Source: Burkholderiales bacterium (lineage in GTDB: Bacteria > Pseudomonadota > Gammaproteobacteria > Burkholderiales > Burkholderiaceae_C). Taken from it: a DNA stretch of 64,000 nucleotides. Where the stretch lies: the NCBI GenBank assembly GCA_028868825.1, contig JAGWTU010000025.1, positions 1 through 64,000 of the forward strand, given 5' to 3'. Position 1 is the first letter of the stretch, and every line of letters starts with the position of its first letter. The position numbers and the translations under genes are program-made. Under the pieces are notes generated by a model. The model saw nothing but the letters and a program-made list of their open reading frames with translations. It was not told where the DNA came from and ran no database searches. This document shows, piece by piece, positions 54,220-62,869 of the stretch.

Positions 54220-55504
54220 AGGCTGGAGGCGGCTACCGCTAGAAGCAGTCGCAGAAGTGAGAACTGGTTTGGCAAAGGGCAAACCAAGCCGAAGCGGCAG
54301 GGTGTCTTTGCCGTACCTTCGGGTGGCAAATGTCCAAGATGGCCACATTGACCTCCGTGAGGTGAAGCTCATTGACGTAGCCAGCGACCAAGTTGACCGG
54401 TACTCCCTTCAAGCTGGCGACATCTTGATGACTGAAGGCGGCGATTTCGACAAGTTGGGCCGGGGCTCGGTGTGGGATGCGCAAATTGATCCGTGCCTTC
54501 ATCAGAACCACGTGTTCGCCGTCCGTGCCAAGGCCAACGTAGTGGACCCTGGGTATCTGTCTGCGCTGTCCGCCAGCGAATATGGTCGCGCGTACTTTCT
54601 GAGCTGCGCCAAGCGCAGCACCAATCTTGCGAGCATCAACTCCTCGCAACTGAAGGCGTTTCCAGTTCTACTGCCCCCGCTCCGCGAACAGCAGGGGATC
54701 TCACGCATCCTCGACGCATGGACGCGGGCGATCACTACGACCGGCCAGCTCATGAAGAACCGGCAGGCCCAATGGAACGCGTTGCTAGCTGCAACCCTCC
54801 ATTTGCGATCCGCAAACCCGGACATCATTGGCTCTGCAGACAACGGCGGCTACCCCGCCTCCGTGCAACCTGGAATTCCAAACCTTCCAGCCACACCCGA
54901 CGGCTGGCGTCGCACTTCACTGGACCAACACCTGACCGAAGTACGCAGGCCTGCGCCTCTCATGGCAGACAAGACGTACCGCCTCGTCACGGTCAAACGA
55001 TCTCGCGGCGGTGTCGAACTGCGCGAGACACTGACTGGCAAAGAGATCAAGACACCAAGCCAGTTCTACGTCCAGTCCGGCGACTTCCTGATTTCCAAGC
55101 GCCAGATCGTCCACGGTGCTTGCGGCATCGTGCCACCGGAACTCGACGGTGCGGTGGTCTCCAACGAATACGCTGTTCTGAACAGCGACGGGCAGATCGA
55201 TCTGCGCTTCCTGCGCTATCTCTCGGAATCGCGCTACTTCCAGCAGACCTGCTTCCACTCCAGCATCGGCGTGCACGTCGAGAAGATGATCTTCAAGACC
55301 GAGCGCTGGCTGAAGTGGCCCTTCAACATTCCGCCGCTGCCAGTCCAACAGCACATCGTCGAAGTGCTGGACACGGCACGGCGCGAACTGGACCTGATTG
55401 CCGCTCAGATCGAGAAGCTGAAGCAGGAGAAGGCTGCACTGATGGCCGACCTGCTGACAGGCAAGCGGCGCGTTCGCCTCCCCGCCGCCGAAGCCACGAC
55501 ATGA
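54209..55504 (+). CDS. hsdS: Type I restriction specificity subunit
   Basis: A ~431-residue HsdS with two recognition domains (about 1-185 and 225-400) separated by the helical spacer EQQGISRILDAWTRAITTTG and ending in a second helix (QQHIVEVLDTARRELDLIAAQ). It gives the HsdM/HsdR complex its DNA target. The first half (about 54.2-54.9 kb) has visibly lower GC than hsdM and hsdR, which suggests that this domain was exchanged from outside. The start is ATG 54209; GTG 54206 is possible. Its stop overlaps the hsdR start (ATGA). Confidence 0.95.
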   Translation: MLPEGWRRLPLEAVAEVRTGLAKGKPSRSGRVSLPYLRVANVQDGHIDLREVKLIDVASDQVDRYSLQAGDILMTEGGDFDKLGRGSVWDAQIDPCLHQNHVFAVRAKANVVDPGYLSALSASEYGRAYFLSCAKRSTNLASINSSQLKAFPVLLPPLREQQGISRILDAWTRAITTTGQLMKNRQAQWNALLAATLHLRSANPDIIGSADNGGYPASVQPGIPNLPATPDGWRRTSLDQHLTEVRRPAPLMADKTYRLVTVKRSRGGVELRETLTGKEIKTPSQFYVQSGDFLISKRQIVHGACGIVPPELDGAVVSNEYAVLNSDGQIDLRFLRYLSESRYFQQTCFHSSIGVHVEKMIFKTERWLKWPFNIPPLPVQQHIVEVLDTARRELDLIAAQIEKLKQEKAALMADLLTGKRRVRLPAAEATT

Positions 55505-58500
55505 GCGCCGCCGCGCCCAACTCCAAAGAGCAGTACGCTGCGCACCTGCCGGCGCTGCACCTGCTCGGCAACCTGGGCTGGCGCTTCGTTCCCACCGCAC
55601 GGTGCCTGGCGCTGCGCGGCGGCAACCGCGAGGTCATCCTCAAGCCGCGGCTGATCGAGTACCTCAAGGCGCACCGCTACGACTACAAGGGCCAGAGCCA
55701 CCCGCTGTCGCCCAACGCCATCGACCAGATCGTGCGCGAAGTGTCCGCGCTGTCCCTTGCCGAGGGCCTGTTGCCGGCCAACGAACGGCTGTACGCCAAG
55801 CTGGCCCTGGGCATCACAGTGACCGAGTTCATGCCCGACGGCAAGAAGCACCAGCCCACGGTGCCCCTGGTGCACTGGACCGATCCCAAGGCGAACCTGT
55901 GGGACGTGACCGAGGAGATGGAGGTGCTCTCGGCCCAGGGCACGCATACGCGGCGGCCCGACGTGGTGGCCTTCGTCAATGGCCTGCCGCTCGTGGTGAT
56001 CGAGGCGAAGCGGCCCGACGGTGCAGCGGGCACCACGCCGGGCAAGGCGATGGTCGACGAAGGCATCAGCCAGCACCTGCGCAACCAGCGCAACGACGAG
56101 GTGCCGCAGCTCTATGCCTACGCGCAGCTGCTGCTGGCCATCAGCCTGTCTGACGGCCGCTACGGCACCACGCACACGGCAGCCAAGTTCTGGGCCCGCT
56201 GGCGCGAAGAGGAGTTCAGCGATGACCAGGTGGCCAAGCTGAAGAACCGACGCCTGGCGGCTGCCACGACCGATGCGCTGTTCGACGGCAAGCCGGCGTC
56301 GCTGCGGGCGTACTTCGAGTCGCTGTGGTCGCAGCCCATGCTGCCCACCGAGCAAGACCGGCTGATCGTGAGCCTGCTGTCACCGGCACGGCTGCTGGAG
56401 CTGCTGCGCGGCTTCATCCTGTTCGACCGCAAAGTGGGCAAGATCGTCGCGCGCTACCAGCAGTTCTTCGGCATCCGCGCCCTCACCTCCCGCCTGCAGC
56501 AGCGCCGGCCCGACGGCGGGCGCGAAGGCGGCGTGGTGTGGCACACCACGGGCTCGGGCAAGAGCTTCACGATGGTGTTCCTCACGAAGGCCCTGCTGCT
56601 GCATGAGCAGCTCAAGGCCTCCCGGGTCGTCGTCGTCACCGACCGGTTGGACCTGGAAGACCAGCTGGCCAAAAACTTCATCAGCGGCGGCGCCTTCGGT
56701 TCGGCCGTGGCCACGCGCAAGGAAGGCGAACGCAGCAAGGTGACCAGCGGGCGCGAACTGGCGCGGCGCATCGGCGCCGGCACCGAACGCATTCTCTTCA
56801 CGCTGGTCCACAAGTTCAGCACCGCGTCCAAGCTGCCGGAGTGCCACAACGAGTCGGCCGACCTCATCGTGCTGGTGGACGAAGGCCACCGCAGCCACGG
56901 CGGCGAAACGCACGAGCGCATGCGCAAGGCGCTGCCCAACGCGGGCTACGTGGCCTTCACTGGCACGCCCTTGCTCAAGGACGAGAAGACCGCCGGCAAG
57001 TTCGGCCCCATCGTGCACGCCTACACCATGCAGCGCGCGGTGGAAGACGAGACGGTGGCGCCGCTGCTCTATGAAGAACGGGTTCCGGAACTGGCGATCA
57101 ACGACGAGGCTGTGACGCGCTGGTTCGACCGCATCACGGCCAGCCTGTCCGACAAGCAGCGCACCGACCTGAAGAAGAAGTACGCCAAGAAAGGCGCCGT
57201 GTACGGCGCCGCCGGGCGCATCGAGCTGATCGCCTGGGACATCGCCACGCACTTCAACGAACAGTTCAAGAGCCTGGGCCTGGGTTTGAAGGGTCAGGTG
57301 GCCACCGACAGCAAGCTCGACGCCATCCGCTACAAGCGTGCGCTCGACGAGACCGGCCTGGTGACCAGCGCCATCGTGATCTCGGCACCCGACACGCGCG
57401 AGGGTAACACCGAGGTCGACGAAGACAGCCTGCCCGAAGTGCAGAAGTGGTGGAAGCAAAACGCCGCCGCCGACCCGGAAGCCTACGAGCGTGATGTGCT
57501 GGCTGGATTTGCATCCGATGGCGACCCGGACCTGCTGATCGTCGTCGACCGGCTGCTGACCGGTTTCGACGAGCCGCGCAACGCGGTGCTGTACATCGAC
57601 AAGCCGCTGAAGGGCCACAACCTGATCCAGGCCGTGGCCCGCGTGAACCGCCTGCACGACCGCAAACGCTTCGGCGTGCTGGTGGACTACCGCGGCATCC
57701 TGAAGGAACTGGACACCGCGGTGCGGGCGTACCAGGACCTGGAGCAACGCACCTTCGGCGGCTTCGACGCGTCAGACCTCGACGGCCTGTACCGGCCGTT
57801 CAGCACCGAGTACAAGCGCCTTCCGGTGTTGCACGAGAAGCTGTGGTCGTTCTTTGCGGGCGTGGTGAACCGGAAGGACCGCGAGCAGTACCGCAGCCTG
57901 TTGACGCCGAAGATGGCCACGGGCGAAGACGGCGAACCGTATGACACACGCCAGAAGCTGCGTGACGACTTCTATGCCGCGCTTACCGAGTTCGGCCTGT
58001 GCCTGCAGACGGCCCTGGGATCGCGCAGCTTCTTCGAAGACCGCAGCTTCAGCGAAGCCACCATCAGCCGCTACAAAGATGACCTGCGCTGGTTCAGCGA
58101 GCTGCGCCAGATTGCGCGGCGCGATGCGATGGAGACGGTGGACTACAGCGAGTACGACGACCAGATTCGCCGCCTGCTCGACAAACAGGTGCTCGGCAAG
58201 GCGGTGCGCGAGCCCGATGGCGTGTACCTGGTGCACGAGCTGGGCCAGGCTCAGGACCCGGCGAAGTGGTCCGAGGAGAAGACGCGCAACGAGACGGACC
58301 TGATCCGCACGCGGCTGCGCAAGACGATCGAGCAGGACCTGACCGACGACCCCTGGGCGCAGAAGGTGTTTGGCGAACTGCTGCGGCAGGCCATCGCCGA
58401 GGCCGAGGCCATGTTCGATCACCCGCTGAAGCAGTACGCGCTGTTCAAGGACTTCGAGCAGGCGCTGGCCGCCCGCGCGACGCCCGGCGTGCCCGACGTG

Positions 58501-58797
58501 CTGGCCGACGAACCCCATGCGCGGGCCTACTTCGGCGCCATGCGGCTGGTGCTGGGCGATGGTCACTTCGACGGACTGAGCGCCGAACGGATGGGCGATC
58601 TGGTGGCAGAGGCCCGCGCCATCGACGCCACGGTGCGGCAGGCGGTGGCTGAGAACACCTTGAACCAGCAGAACATCGAGGCCGCGATCCGCAATGCGCT
58701 GCTGCCCCGGCTGTTCGGGCAGTTCGGGCTGGATGCGGCCAAGGCCGTGGTCGATCAGGTGATCCACATCACCCGGGTCGGACTCGGCAAGGCATGA
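55501..58797 (+). CDS. hsdR: Type I restriction endonuclease subunit
   Basis: A 1098-residue restriction and translocation subunit. The nuclease core is RRPDVVAF with VVIEAKRPDG (about 152-172). The helicase has Walker A in HTTGSGKSFTM (about 348), a DEAD-type VDEGHRSHGG (about 460), then ATP-dependent motor motifs including DLLIVVDRLLTGFDEPR and QAVARVNRLHD. The C-terminal ~300 residues contact the methylase core. It cleaves unmodified DNA at a distance after ATP-driven translocation. Coupled to hsdS by ATGA and to the metallopeptidase gene by ATGA. Confidence 0.97.
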   Translation: MSAAAPNSKEQYAAHLPALHLLGNLGWRFVPTARCLALRGGNREVILKPRLIEYLKAHRYDYKGQSHPLSPNAIDQIVREVSALSLAEGLLPANERLYAKLALGITVTEFMPDGKKHQPTVPLVHWTDPKANLWDVTEEMEVLSAQGTHTRRPDVVAFVNGLPLVVIEAKRPDGAAGTTPGKAMVDEGISQHLRNQRNDEVPQLYAYAQLLLAISLSDGRYGTTHTAAKFWARWREEEFSDDQVAKLKNRRLAAATTDALFDGKPASLRAYFESLWSQPMLPTEQDRLIVSLLSPARLLELLRGFILFDRKVGKIVARYQQFFGIRALTSRLQQRRPDGGREGGVVWHTTGSGKSFTMVFLTKALLLHEQLKASRVVVVTDRLDLEDQLAKNFISGGAFGSAVATRKEGERSKVTSGRELARRIGAGTERILFTLVHKFSTASKLPECHNESADLIVLVDEGHRSHGGETHERMRKALPNAGYVAFTGTPLLKDEKTAGKFGPIVHAYTMQRAVEDETVAPLLYEERVPELAINDEAVTRWFDRITASLSDKQRTDLKKKYAKKGAVYGAAGRIELIAWDIATHFNEQFKSLGLGLKGQVATDSKLDAIRYKRALDETGLVTSAIVISAPDTREGNTEVDEDSLPEVQKWWKQNAAADPEAYERDVLAGFASDGDPDLLIVVDRLLTGFDEPRNAVLYIDKPLKGHNLIQAVARVNRLHDRKRFGVLVDYRGILKELDTAVRAYQDLEQRTFGGFDASDLDGLYRPFSTEYKRLPVLHEKLWSFFAGVVNRKDREQYRSLLTPKMATGEDGEPYDTRQKLRDDFYAALTEFGLCLQTALGSRSFFEDRSFSEATISRYKDDLRWFSELRQIARRDAMETVDYSEYDDQIRRLLDKQVLGKAVREPDGVYLVHELGQAQDPAKWSEEKTRNETDLIRTRLRKTIEQDLTDDPWAQKVFGELLRQAIAEAEAMFDHPLKQYALFKDFEQALAARATPGVPDVLADEPHARAYFGAMRLVLGDGHFDGLSAERMGDLVAEARAIDATVRQAVAENTLNQQNIEAAIRNALLPRLFGQFGLDAAKAVVDQVIHITRVGLGKA

Positions 58798-59540
58798 CGA
58801 AGCGCGACATCGCCGCAGTCAGGCTGCACTACGGCGACACGATCATCTCGTTCCACTGCCGGCCCACGGCCCAGTCCGGCACGCGGGTGCGCATTCACGT
58901 GGAGCCCGACGGACGCGTGATCGTCGATGCGCCGCCGGATGCAGAGCTCCAGGCCATCAAGCGGGCGGTGCGCCGACGTGCGGCATGGGTCCACCAACAG
59001 GTCGAGGCCGCGCGTTCCCGCTGGGCGGCGTTGCCTTCCAAGGACTGGGTCAGTGGCGAGGCCCAGCGCTACCTGGGCCGACGCTATGTGCTGAAGATCG
59101 TCGTCGACCCGACCCAGGCCGAGCGGGCCGTGGTGTCGGGCGGATACCTTCGAGTTTTCGTTCACCGGCGAGAACGCGACACGGTTCAGCGTTTGGTGCG
59201 GGCCTGGTATCGGGCGCGTGCCGAGGAGTGGCTGACGCGCAGGGTGACTGACTGGTCGACGGCGCTGCCCTGGGTGCGGCAGGTGCCGCCGATCACCTTG
59301 CGCCCGATGAGCAGCCGATGGGGCAGTTGCTCGCCACGAGGGCGACTGACGCTGAACCCCTTGCTCATCCGGGCGCCCCGCGAGGCGGTGGACTACGTCA
59401 TCGTGCATGAGCTTTGCCACCTGAAGCACCACGATCACGGCGCCGCGTTCTACAAGCTGCTGGATCGATACGTACGCGACTGGCGTCGCATCAAGACTCA
59501 ACTCGACGACCTGGCCGAAGCTCTGTTCGCCGAGCGCTGA
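58794..59540 (+). CDS. YgjP-like metal-dependent hydrolase (DUF45/WLM type)
   Basis: A 248-residue protein of the YgjP family. It has the zinc metallopeptidase motif HELCHLKHHDHG (about 204-215) and the family segment MSSRWGSCSPRGRLTLN. This family is frequently the last gene of type I restriction operons; its role there is unknown, and protease or peptidase activity is only inferred from the HExxH motif. Its start overlaps the hsdR stop by ATGA, so it belongs to the operon. Confidence 0.9.
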   Translation: MTKRDIAAVRLHYGDTIISFHCRPTAQSGTRVRIHVEPDGRVIVDAPPDAELQAIKRAVRRRAAWVHQQVEAARSRWAALPSKDWVSGEAQRYLGRRYVLKIVVDPTQAERAVVSGGYLRVFVHRRERDTVQRLVRAWYRARAEEWLTRRVTDWSTALPWVRQVPPITLRPMSSRWGSCSPRGRLTLNPLLIRAPREAVDYVIVHELCHLKHHDHGAAFYKLLDRYVRDWRRIKTQLDDLAEALFAER

Positions 59541-59783
59541 AGACAGCGTTCCTAGCGTCGAGAACGACGATCCGTTGCGTGATGGCCGCAGCGAGAAAAA
59601 ATAGTTCTGCAACACGTCGAACGAGGCCGATCACGGCCGATCGGGATGCATGCGACTGCAGCAGAACCGATCAAGTCGCCTCGGGGCCTTGCCGCCTCCG
59701 TCCCCTCTTGCAATTGAGAGACACGCTCGAAAGACTGCCGATGTCATCGCCGTTCGACCTTCCGAACGGCGTGCAAATCGGAG

Positions 59784-60140
59784 TCACGCATGGGCCAGGA
59801 TGTCGACGATCTTCTCAATTGCTGCCGCATTCATCTTGAAAGCGAACCGGGCTTTCGTGATGTTGTCCTGCACGCCGTAGGGCACGACGGTCAGCGCATT
59901 CGATGCGTCGAACTGCTGATCAGCGCGGACGATGCGCTGGGCCTCGCGACGTACGTGTTGCTGCTGCATCGACGGGCCTGGGCCGACGGCGCACGACCGC
60001 TCGATGCGCGGGCCGACGAAAACCGGCCGATCTGGATTGGCGAGTAGAGCCAACCGGCCATGGTCGATTCGGTCGAGCCGTTCGGGCTGGCAACCGGCGT
60101 TCAACGCCAGCTGGATTCGAGGGACCGCCGGTGCGGCGCA
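59784..60140 (-). pseudogene. Possible C-terminal remnant of an unknown protein
   Basis: On the minus strand an open frame ends at 59784. Its last ~115 residues look like ordinary protein (PERLDRIDHGRLALLANPDR, QQFDASNALTVVPYGVQDN, KARFAFKMNAAAIEKIVDIL), while everything upstream runs into the low-complexity hairpin region. This suggests the 3' part of a gene whose 5' part was lost or overwritten. No family is recognised, and it may be a chance frame. Confidence 0.3.
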
Positions 60141-60282
60141 GCCGCTCCGGTGGGGCAAGCCGTTCAGGCGCCGCCCCGTGCGTTGCGCCGGCCCCAGCCG
60201 GCCAATGCACGGTCGGGGGGAGCCGCCAAGCGTGGGGCGGCGACAGCCGACCAGGCCGCCCCAGCGGCCGTCAGCTTGGTGG

Positions 60283-60592
60283 GGGGCGAAGCCCCGGCCG
60301 CCGAGCGAAGCGCGGCTACCCCGGGCGGGCCGACGCGGAGCGTCGGTCGCCAGCGCAGCTGGCGAGGTTGCGGCGTCCAGCCGCAAGCCGCAGGCCTAAG
60401 CGCCGTGGCGGCGAAGCCGACTCGGAGCGGAGCCCCCGCCCGGGGTAGCCGCGCTTCGCGCGGCGGCCCCCCGAGACCTGCGCAGCAGGTCGCTGGAGCC
60501 CGCAGGGCGCGAAGGCGCTGGCCGCGAGGCAGGCGAGGCGTCCAGCCGCGCCAGCCCTGGGGAAGCGGCCCTAGCCGCCAGCCCGCAGGGCT
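60283..60592. repeat. Array of short GC-rich stem-loops
   Basis: At least eight perfect hairpins lie within 310 bp. Most have 3-nt loops: 60283-60295 (GGGGC-GAA-GCCCC), 60330-60346 (CCGACGC-GGA-GCGTCGG), 60348-60364 (CGCCAGC-GCA-GCTGGCG), 60449-60463 (CCGCGC-TTC-GCGCGG), 60475-60491 (GACCTGC-GCA-GCAGGTC), 60498-60508 (GCCC-GCA-GGGC) and 60580-60592 (AGCCC-GCA-GGGCT). One has a 5-nt loop: 60368-60386 (TTGCGGC-GTCCA-GCCGCAA). Stem sequences differ, while loops repeat (GCA, GAA, GGA). I know no named element with exactly this design. Confidence 0.75.
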
Positions 60593-60721
60593 GCCCAGGG
60601 CGGTGCCTCGTGGTCGGCGCGTCGTTCCAGCATTCAAACGTGGCTTCAACGGCGCATTGGATCGAACGACCAGCGCCCAAATTTTCGAATCAACGTCGAA
60701 GCGGACGCCAAAGGAACGCTC

Positions 60722-61477
60722 ATGACACGCAATCCCCACGACCACCTCCACGGCCAAGCTCCGCGCTCCCGAGGTCGCCAGAACAAGATCGATGTGACGA
60801 CACACATCTATCGCTTCGGCTACTCGAACGTCCAGGTGCTCAAGAGCGTGATCGGCGTCCAAACCGACACGTGGTTTCGCACGGCACGCAAACGCGGTGA
60901 CTTCAGCACGGTGAAGACGCCCGACGGCGACCTGCTGGTTCTGACGGAATCGACGCTCAGGCTCGCGGAGTACCACGCTGAGCGGCTTCTACCCTACGTG
61001 GAGCTTGACGGCGCAAAGATCAACCTGAGCCAGGTTCGCCACAATCTCTTCGCACAGAGCGTGACGCTCCGCGCGATGCGCGGCGGCTCGCTCGCGGCGT
61101 ATCAGACCGAGCGCGAGATCATGCTCGGCGATGCCCGAGGCATCAAGCGGCCCGACGTGGTCTGGATCTCGAAGACAGGCTTGCGGATCGCGGTCGAGAT
61201 CGAACTGACCTCCAAGTGGGCCCGTCATTTCGATGACTTCGTGGCCGGAGTTGTTGCAGCTCTCGACGAGTCATCCGGTGTCGCGGCCTACGACCGATTC
61301 GTGGTCATCACAGACTCGAAGGCGCTGCTGACTCGATACCAGGAATCGATGTCGGCTGGCCAACCGCTTCACGTCTGGCGAAAGGACGGTGGGGGCAAGT
61401 GGTCCATCGCCAAGAAGACCAAGATCCCCGCGTGGATCGGCGAGCGCGTGAGCTTCAGGCTCTTGGAGGCAGCATGA
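60722..61477 (+). CDS. Unknown protein, replication-relaxation/nuclease-like fold possible
   Basis: A 251-residue protein starting MTRNPHDHLHGQAPRSRGRQ, probably ATG 60722. The N-terminal third has a helix-turn-helix-like region (YSNVQVLKSVIGVQTDTWFR). The second half has HNLFAQSVTLRAM, KRPDVVWIS and RIAVEIELTSKWARHF, which resembles the core of the replication-relaxation family or a PD-(D/E)XK fold with ExE in place of ExK. It may bind and process element DNA. It is translationally coupled to the next gene (ATGA). Confidence 0.65.
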   Translation: MTRNPHDHLHGQAPRSRGRQNKIDVTTHIYRFGYSNVQVLKSVIGVQTDTWFRTARKRGDFSTVKTPDGDLLVLTESTLRLAEYHAERLLPYVELDGAKINLSQVRHNLFAQSVTLRAMRGGSLAAYQTEREIMLGDARGIKRPDVVWISKTGLRIAVEIELTSKWARHFDDFVAGVVAALDESSGVAAYDRFVVITDSKALLTRYQESMSAGQPLHVWRKDGGGKWSIAKKTKIPAWIGERVSFRLLEAA

Positions 61478-62316
61478 TCACGATTCGCCAGTACCTCGCG
61501 TTCTTGACCTTTCTTGCAGTCTGCATGGTGGGCTTGATACCCATCTACCGCTGGTGGCGCAAGACGGAAGACGCCGCAGATGCCGACGCGAGGAAGGCCC
61601 GCCTCGCACAACTCGAAAGGCAAAGCCGGGAACAGGCACGCACGCGCGAAATCTCGGAAGAGCAGCAATACCTTGCTGCGGAAATCCGCGAGTTGCGAAA
61701 GGCGATGGGCCTCACAGACGAGGGCACAGCAACTGCCCAGCCATCGCCAGCAGAAGCTGGCGCCCGCGCTGCCGAGTTGCCTGCGGAACAGACCCCTCAA
61801 GACCCAACTGAGTCGCTACTAGATGAGGCGCTGGGGCCCGCATTGGCGCCAAACGGTGACGGCAGCGTCGAGGAGGAGCAGACTCCGCAAGGACCGGCCT
61901 TCAGGCGCGGCACGATCCCCAAGCCGGACGACCCAAAGGTCACGATCTTCGAGACCGAGGAGACACGCAGCAAGACCCGCCTCGTTGCCGACCGAGGCAT
62001 TCCTCACCACCCGGACTCTTGGGCCTTCAGCGTCCACTTCCCGCCGTTCGAGAGCATGGCCAACTGGCCCAGGCCGCACGCCTTCGGGAATCCCGGGTAC
62101 GAGTGGACCAAATGGGTTCCGTTTACCGAGATTCCAGCCGACGACCCTGAACGCGCATTGGACGAACTGGAGGCCTGGTTCCTGCGCCTGGCCACGGGAG
62201 AAGAGAAGCCCACCGGGGGCAGGCTGACGAAGTCCTGCGCCGATTGGGAGGACTACGAGGAGGACCCGAAGACCCGGGGTTGGCGGGTGCTTTGGTGGGA
62301 GCCGAGGGACGAATAG
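61474..62316 (+). CDS. Membrane-anchored coiled-coil protein of unknown function
   Basis: A 280-residue protein. One N-terminal membrane helix (YLAFLTFLAVCMVGLIPIY) is followed by a charged coiled coil (about 32-85, with RLAQLERQSREQARTREISE), a Pro/Glu/Ala-rich linker and a C-terminal domain rich in Trp and Pro (PPFESMANWPRPHAFGNPGY, WRVLWWEPRDE). No family is recognised. The start overlaps the upstream stop by ATGA, so it is the partner of the preceding gene. The layout suggests a protein tethered to the inner membrane that reaches into the cytoplasm or periplasm. Confidence 0.7.
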   Translation: MITIRQYLAFLTFLAVCMVGLIPIYRWWRKTEDAADADARKARLAQLERQSREQARTREISEEQQYLAAEIRELRKAMGLTDEGTATAQPSPAEAGARAAELPAEQTPQDPTESLLDEALGPALAPNGDGSVEEEQTPQGPAFRRGTIPKPDDPKVTIFETEETRSKTRLVADRGIPHHPDSWAFSVHFPPFESMANWPRPHAFGNPGYEWTKWVPFTEIPADDPERALDELEAWFLRLATGEEKPTGGRLTKSCADWEDYEEDPKTRGWRVLWWEPRDE

Positions 62317-62869
62317 GCACCGATGCGTTTAGGTGCCGCCAAATCGAATCGCGGCTCACAGGCCCATAGACCCAATGGTGCATGACGCATGACACATGAC
62401 ACATGCATCATTCGCACCGCTTCGGTGCCACGTTGGAGCAGCAAGTTTTCGCTACCTCACGAGCATGCGGCAGTTCAAGAGCTGAGATCGAATACCCAGG
62501 CCCCTCCTGTTCATGACCGCTGGGCGGCCGACGATCAGCGACCACCTAGAGCGACAAATAGCGATCATTGCCAGCTCGGCCGACCGCTCTACATCGCGCT
62601 GTTGCCCGTGGCCTTCCGCCCGCGGCCGGCGCTGGACGACCCATTGCTGAAGTACGGTGGCTTGAAGAGCGGTCATCCACAGCAGATGGAACGAGCCTCG
62701 ACAATGTTTATGTCAACTAGACAGGCGATTGAACGGCTGCGACTCGCCACTGACTCGCCCTCCATGAGGACCGTTCGGTCGGCGCTGGACGGTCAGGATC
62801 GGACGGCCTCCACGGGCTGCTTATGGCAGGGCTACCGCCAAGCCTAGCCGCCAAAGCGCTTACGGCACC
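62317..62869. other. 553-bp intergenic region with a short tandem repeat
   Basis: No gene is accepted here. At 62381-62404 the heptamer CATGACA (first copy CATGACG) is repeated in tandem, ending in CATGCATC. The rest is ordinary sequence. It may contain the right end of the element, but I find no second copy of the tRNA-Lys fragment. Confidence 0.45.

Larger units (their letters stand above)
59541..60721. other. 1.2-kb region without a confident gene
   Basis: Two parts are visible. The first (59541-60140) has ordinary composition and may hold a decayed gene (see the separate entry). The second (60150-60620) is extremely GC-rich and made of many short perfect hairpins. Several open frames cross it on both strands, but they are low-complexity Ala/Arg/Gly/Pro sequence and I do not accept them as genes. 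The region separates the restriction operon from the two-gene unit at 60722. Confidence 0.6.

Noticed and set aside
60283..60592. Possible CRISPR array
   Set aside because: Stem sequences differ from unit to unit, there is no constant direct repeat of 24-40 bp, and no cas genes are near.
60060..60976. Open frames on both strands through the hairpin region
   Set aside because: Composition is Ala/Arg/Gly/Pro only, no family resemblance, and the sequence is explained by the stem-loop array.
62452..62850. Short open frames in the gap before the AraC gene
   Set aside because: No ribosome site, no conserved pattern, and frames on both strands compete equally.
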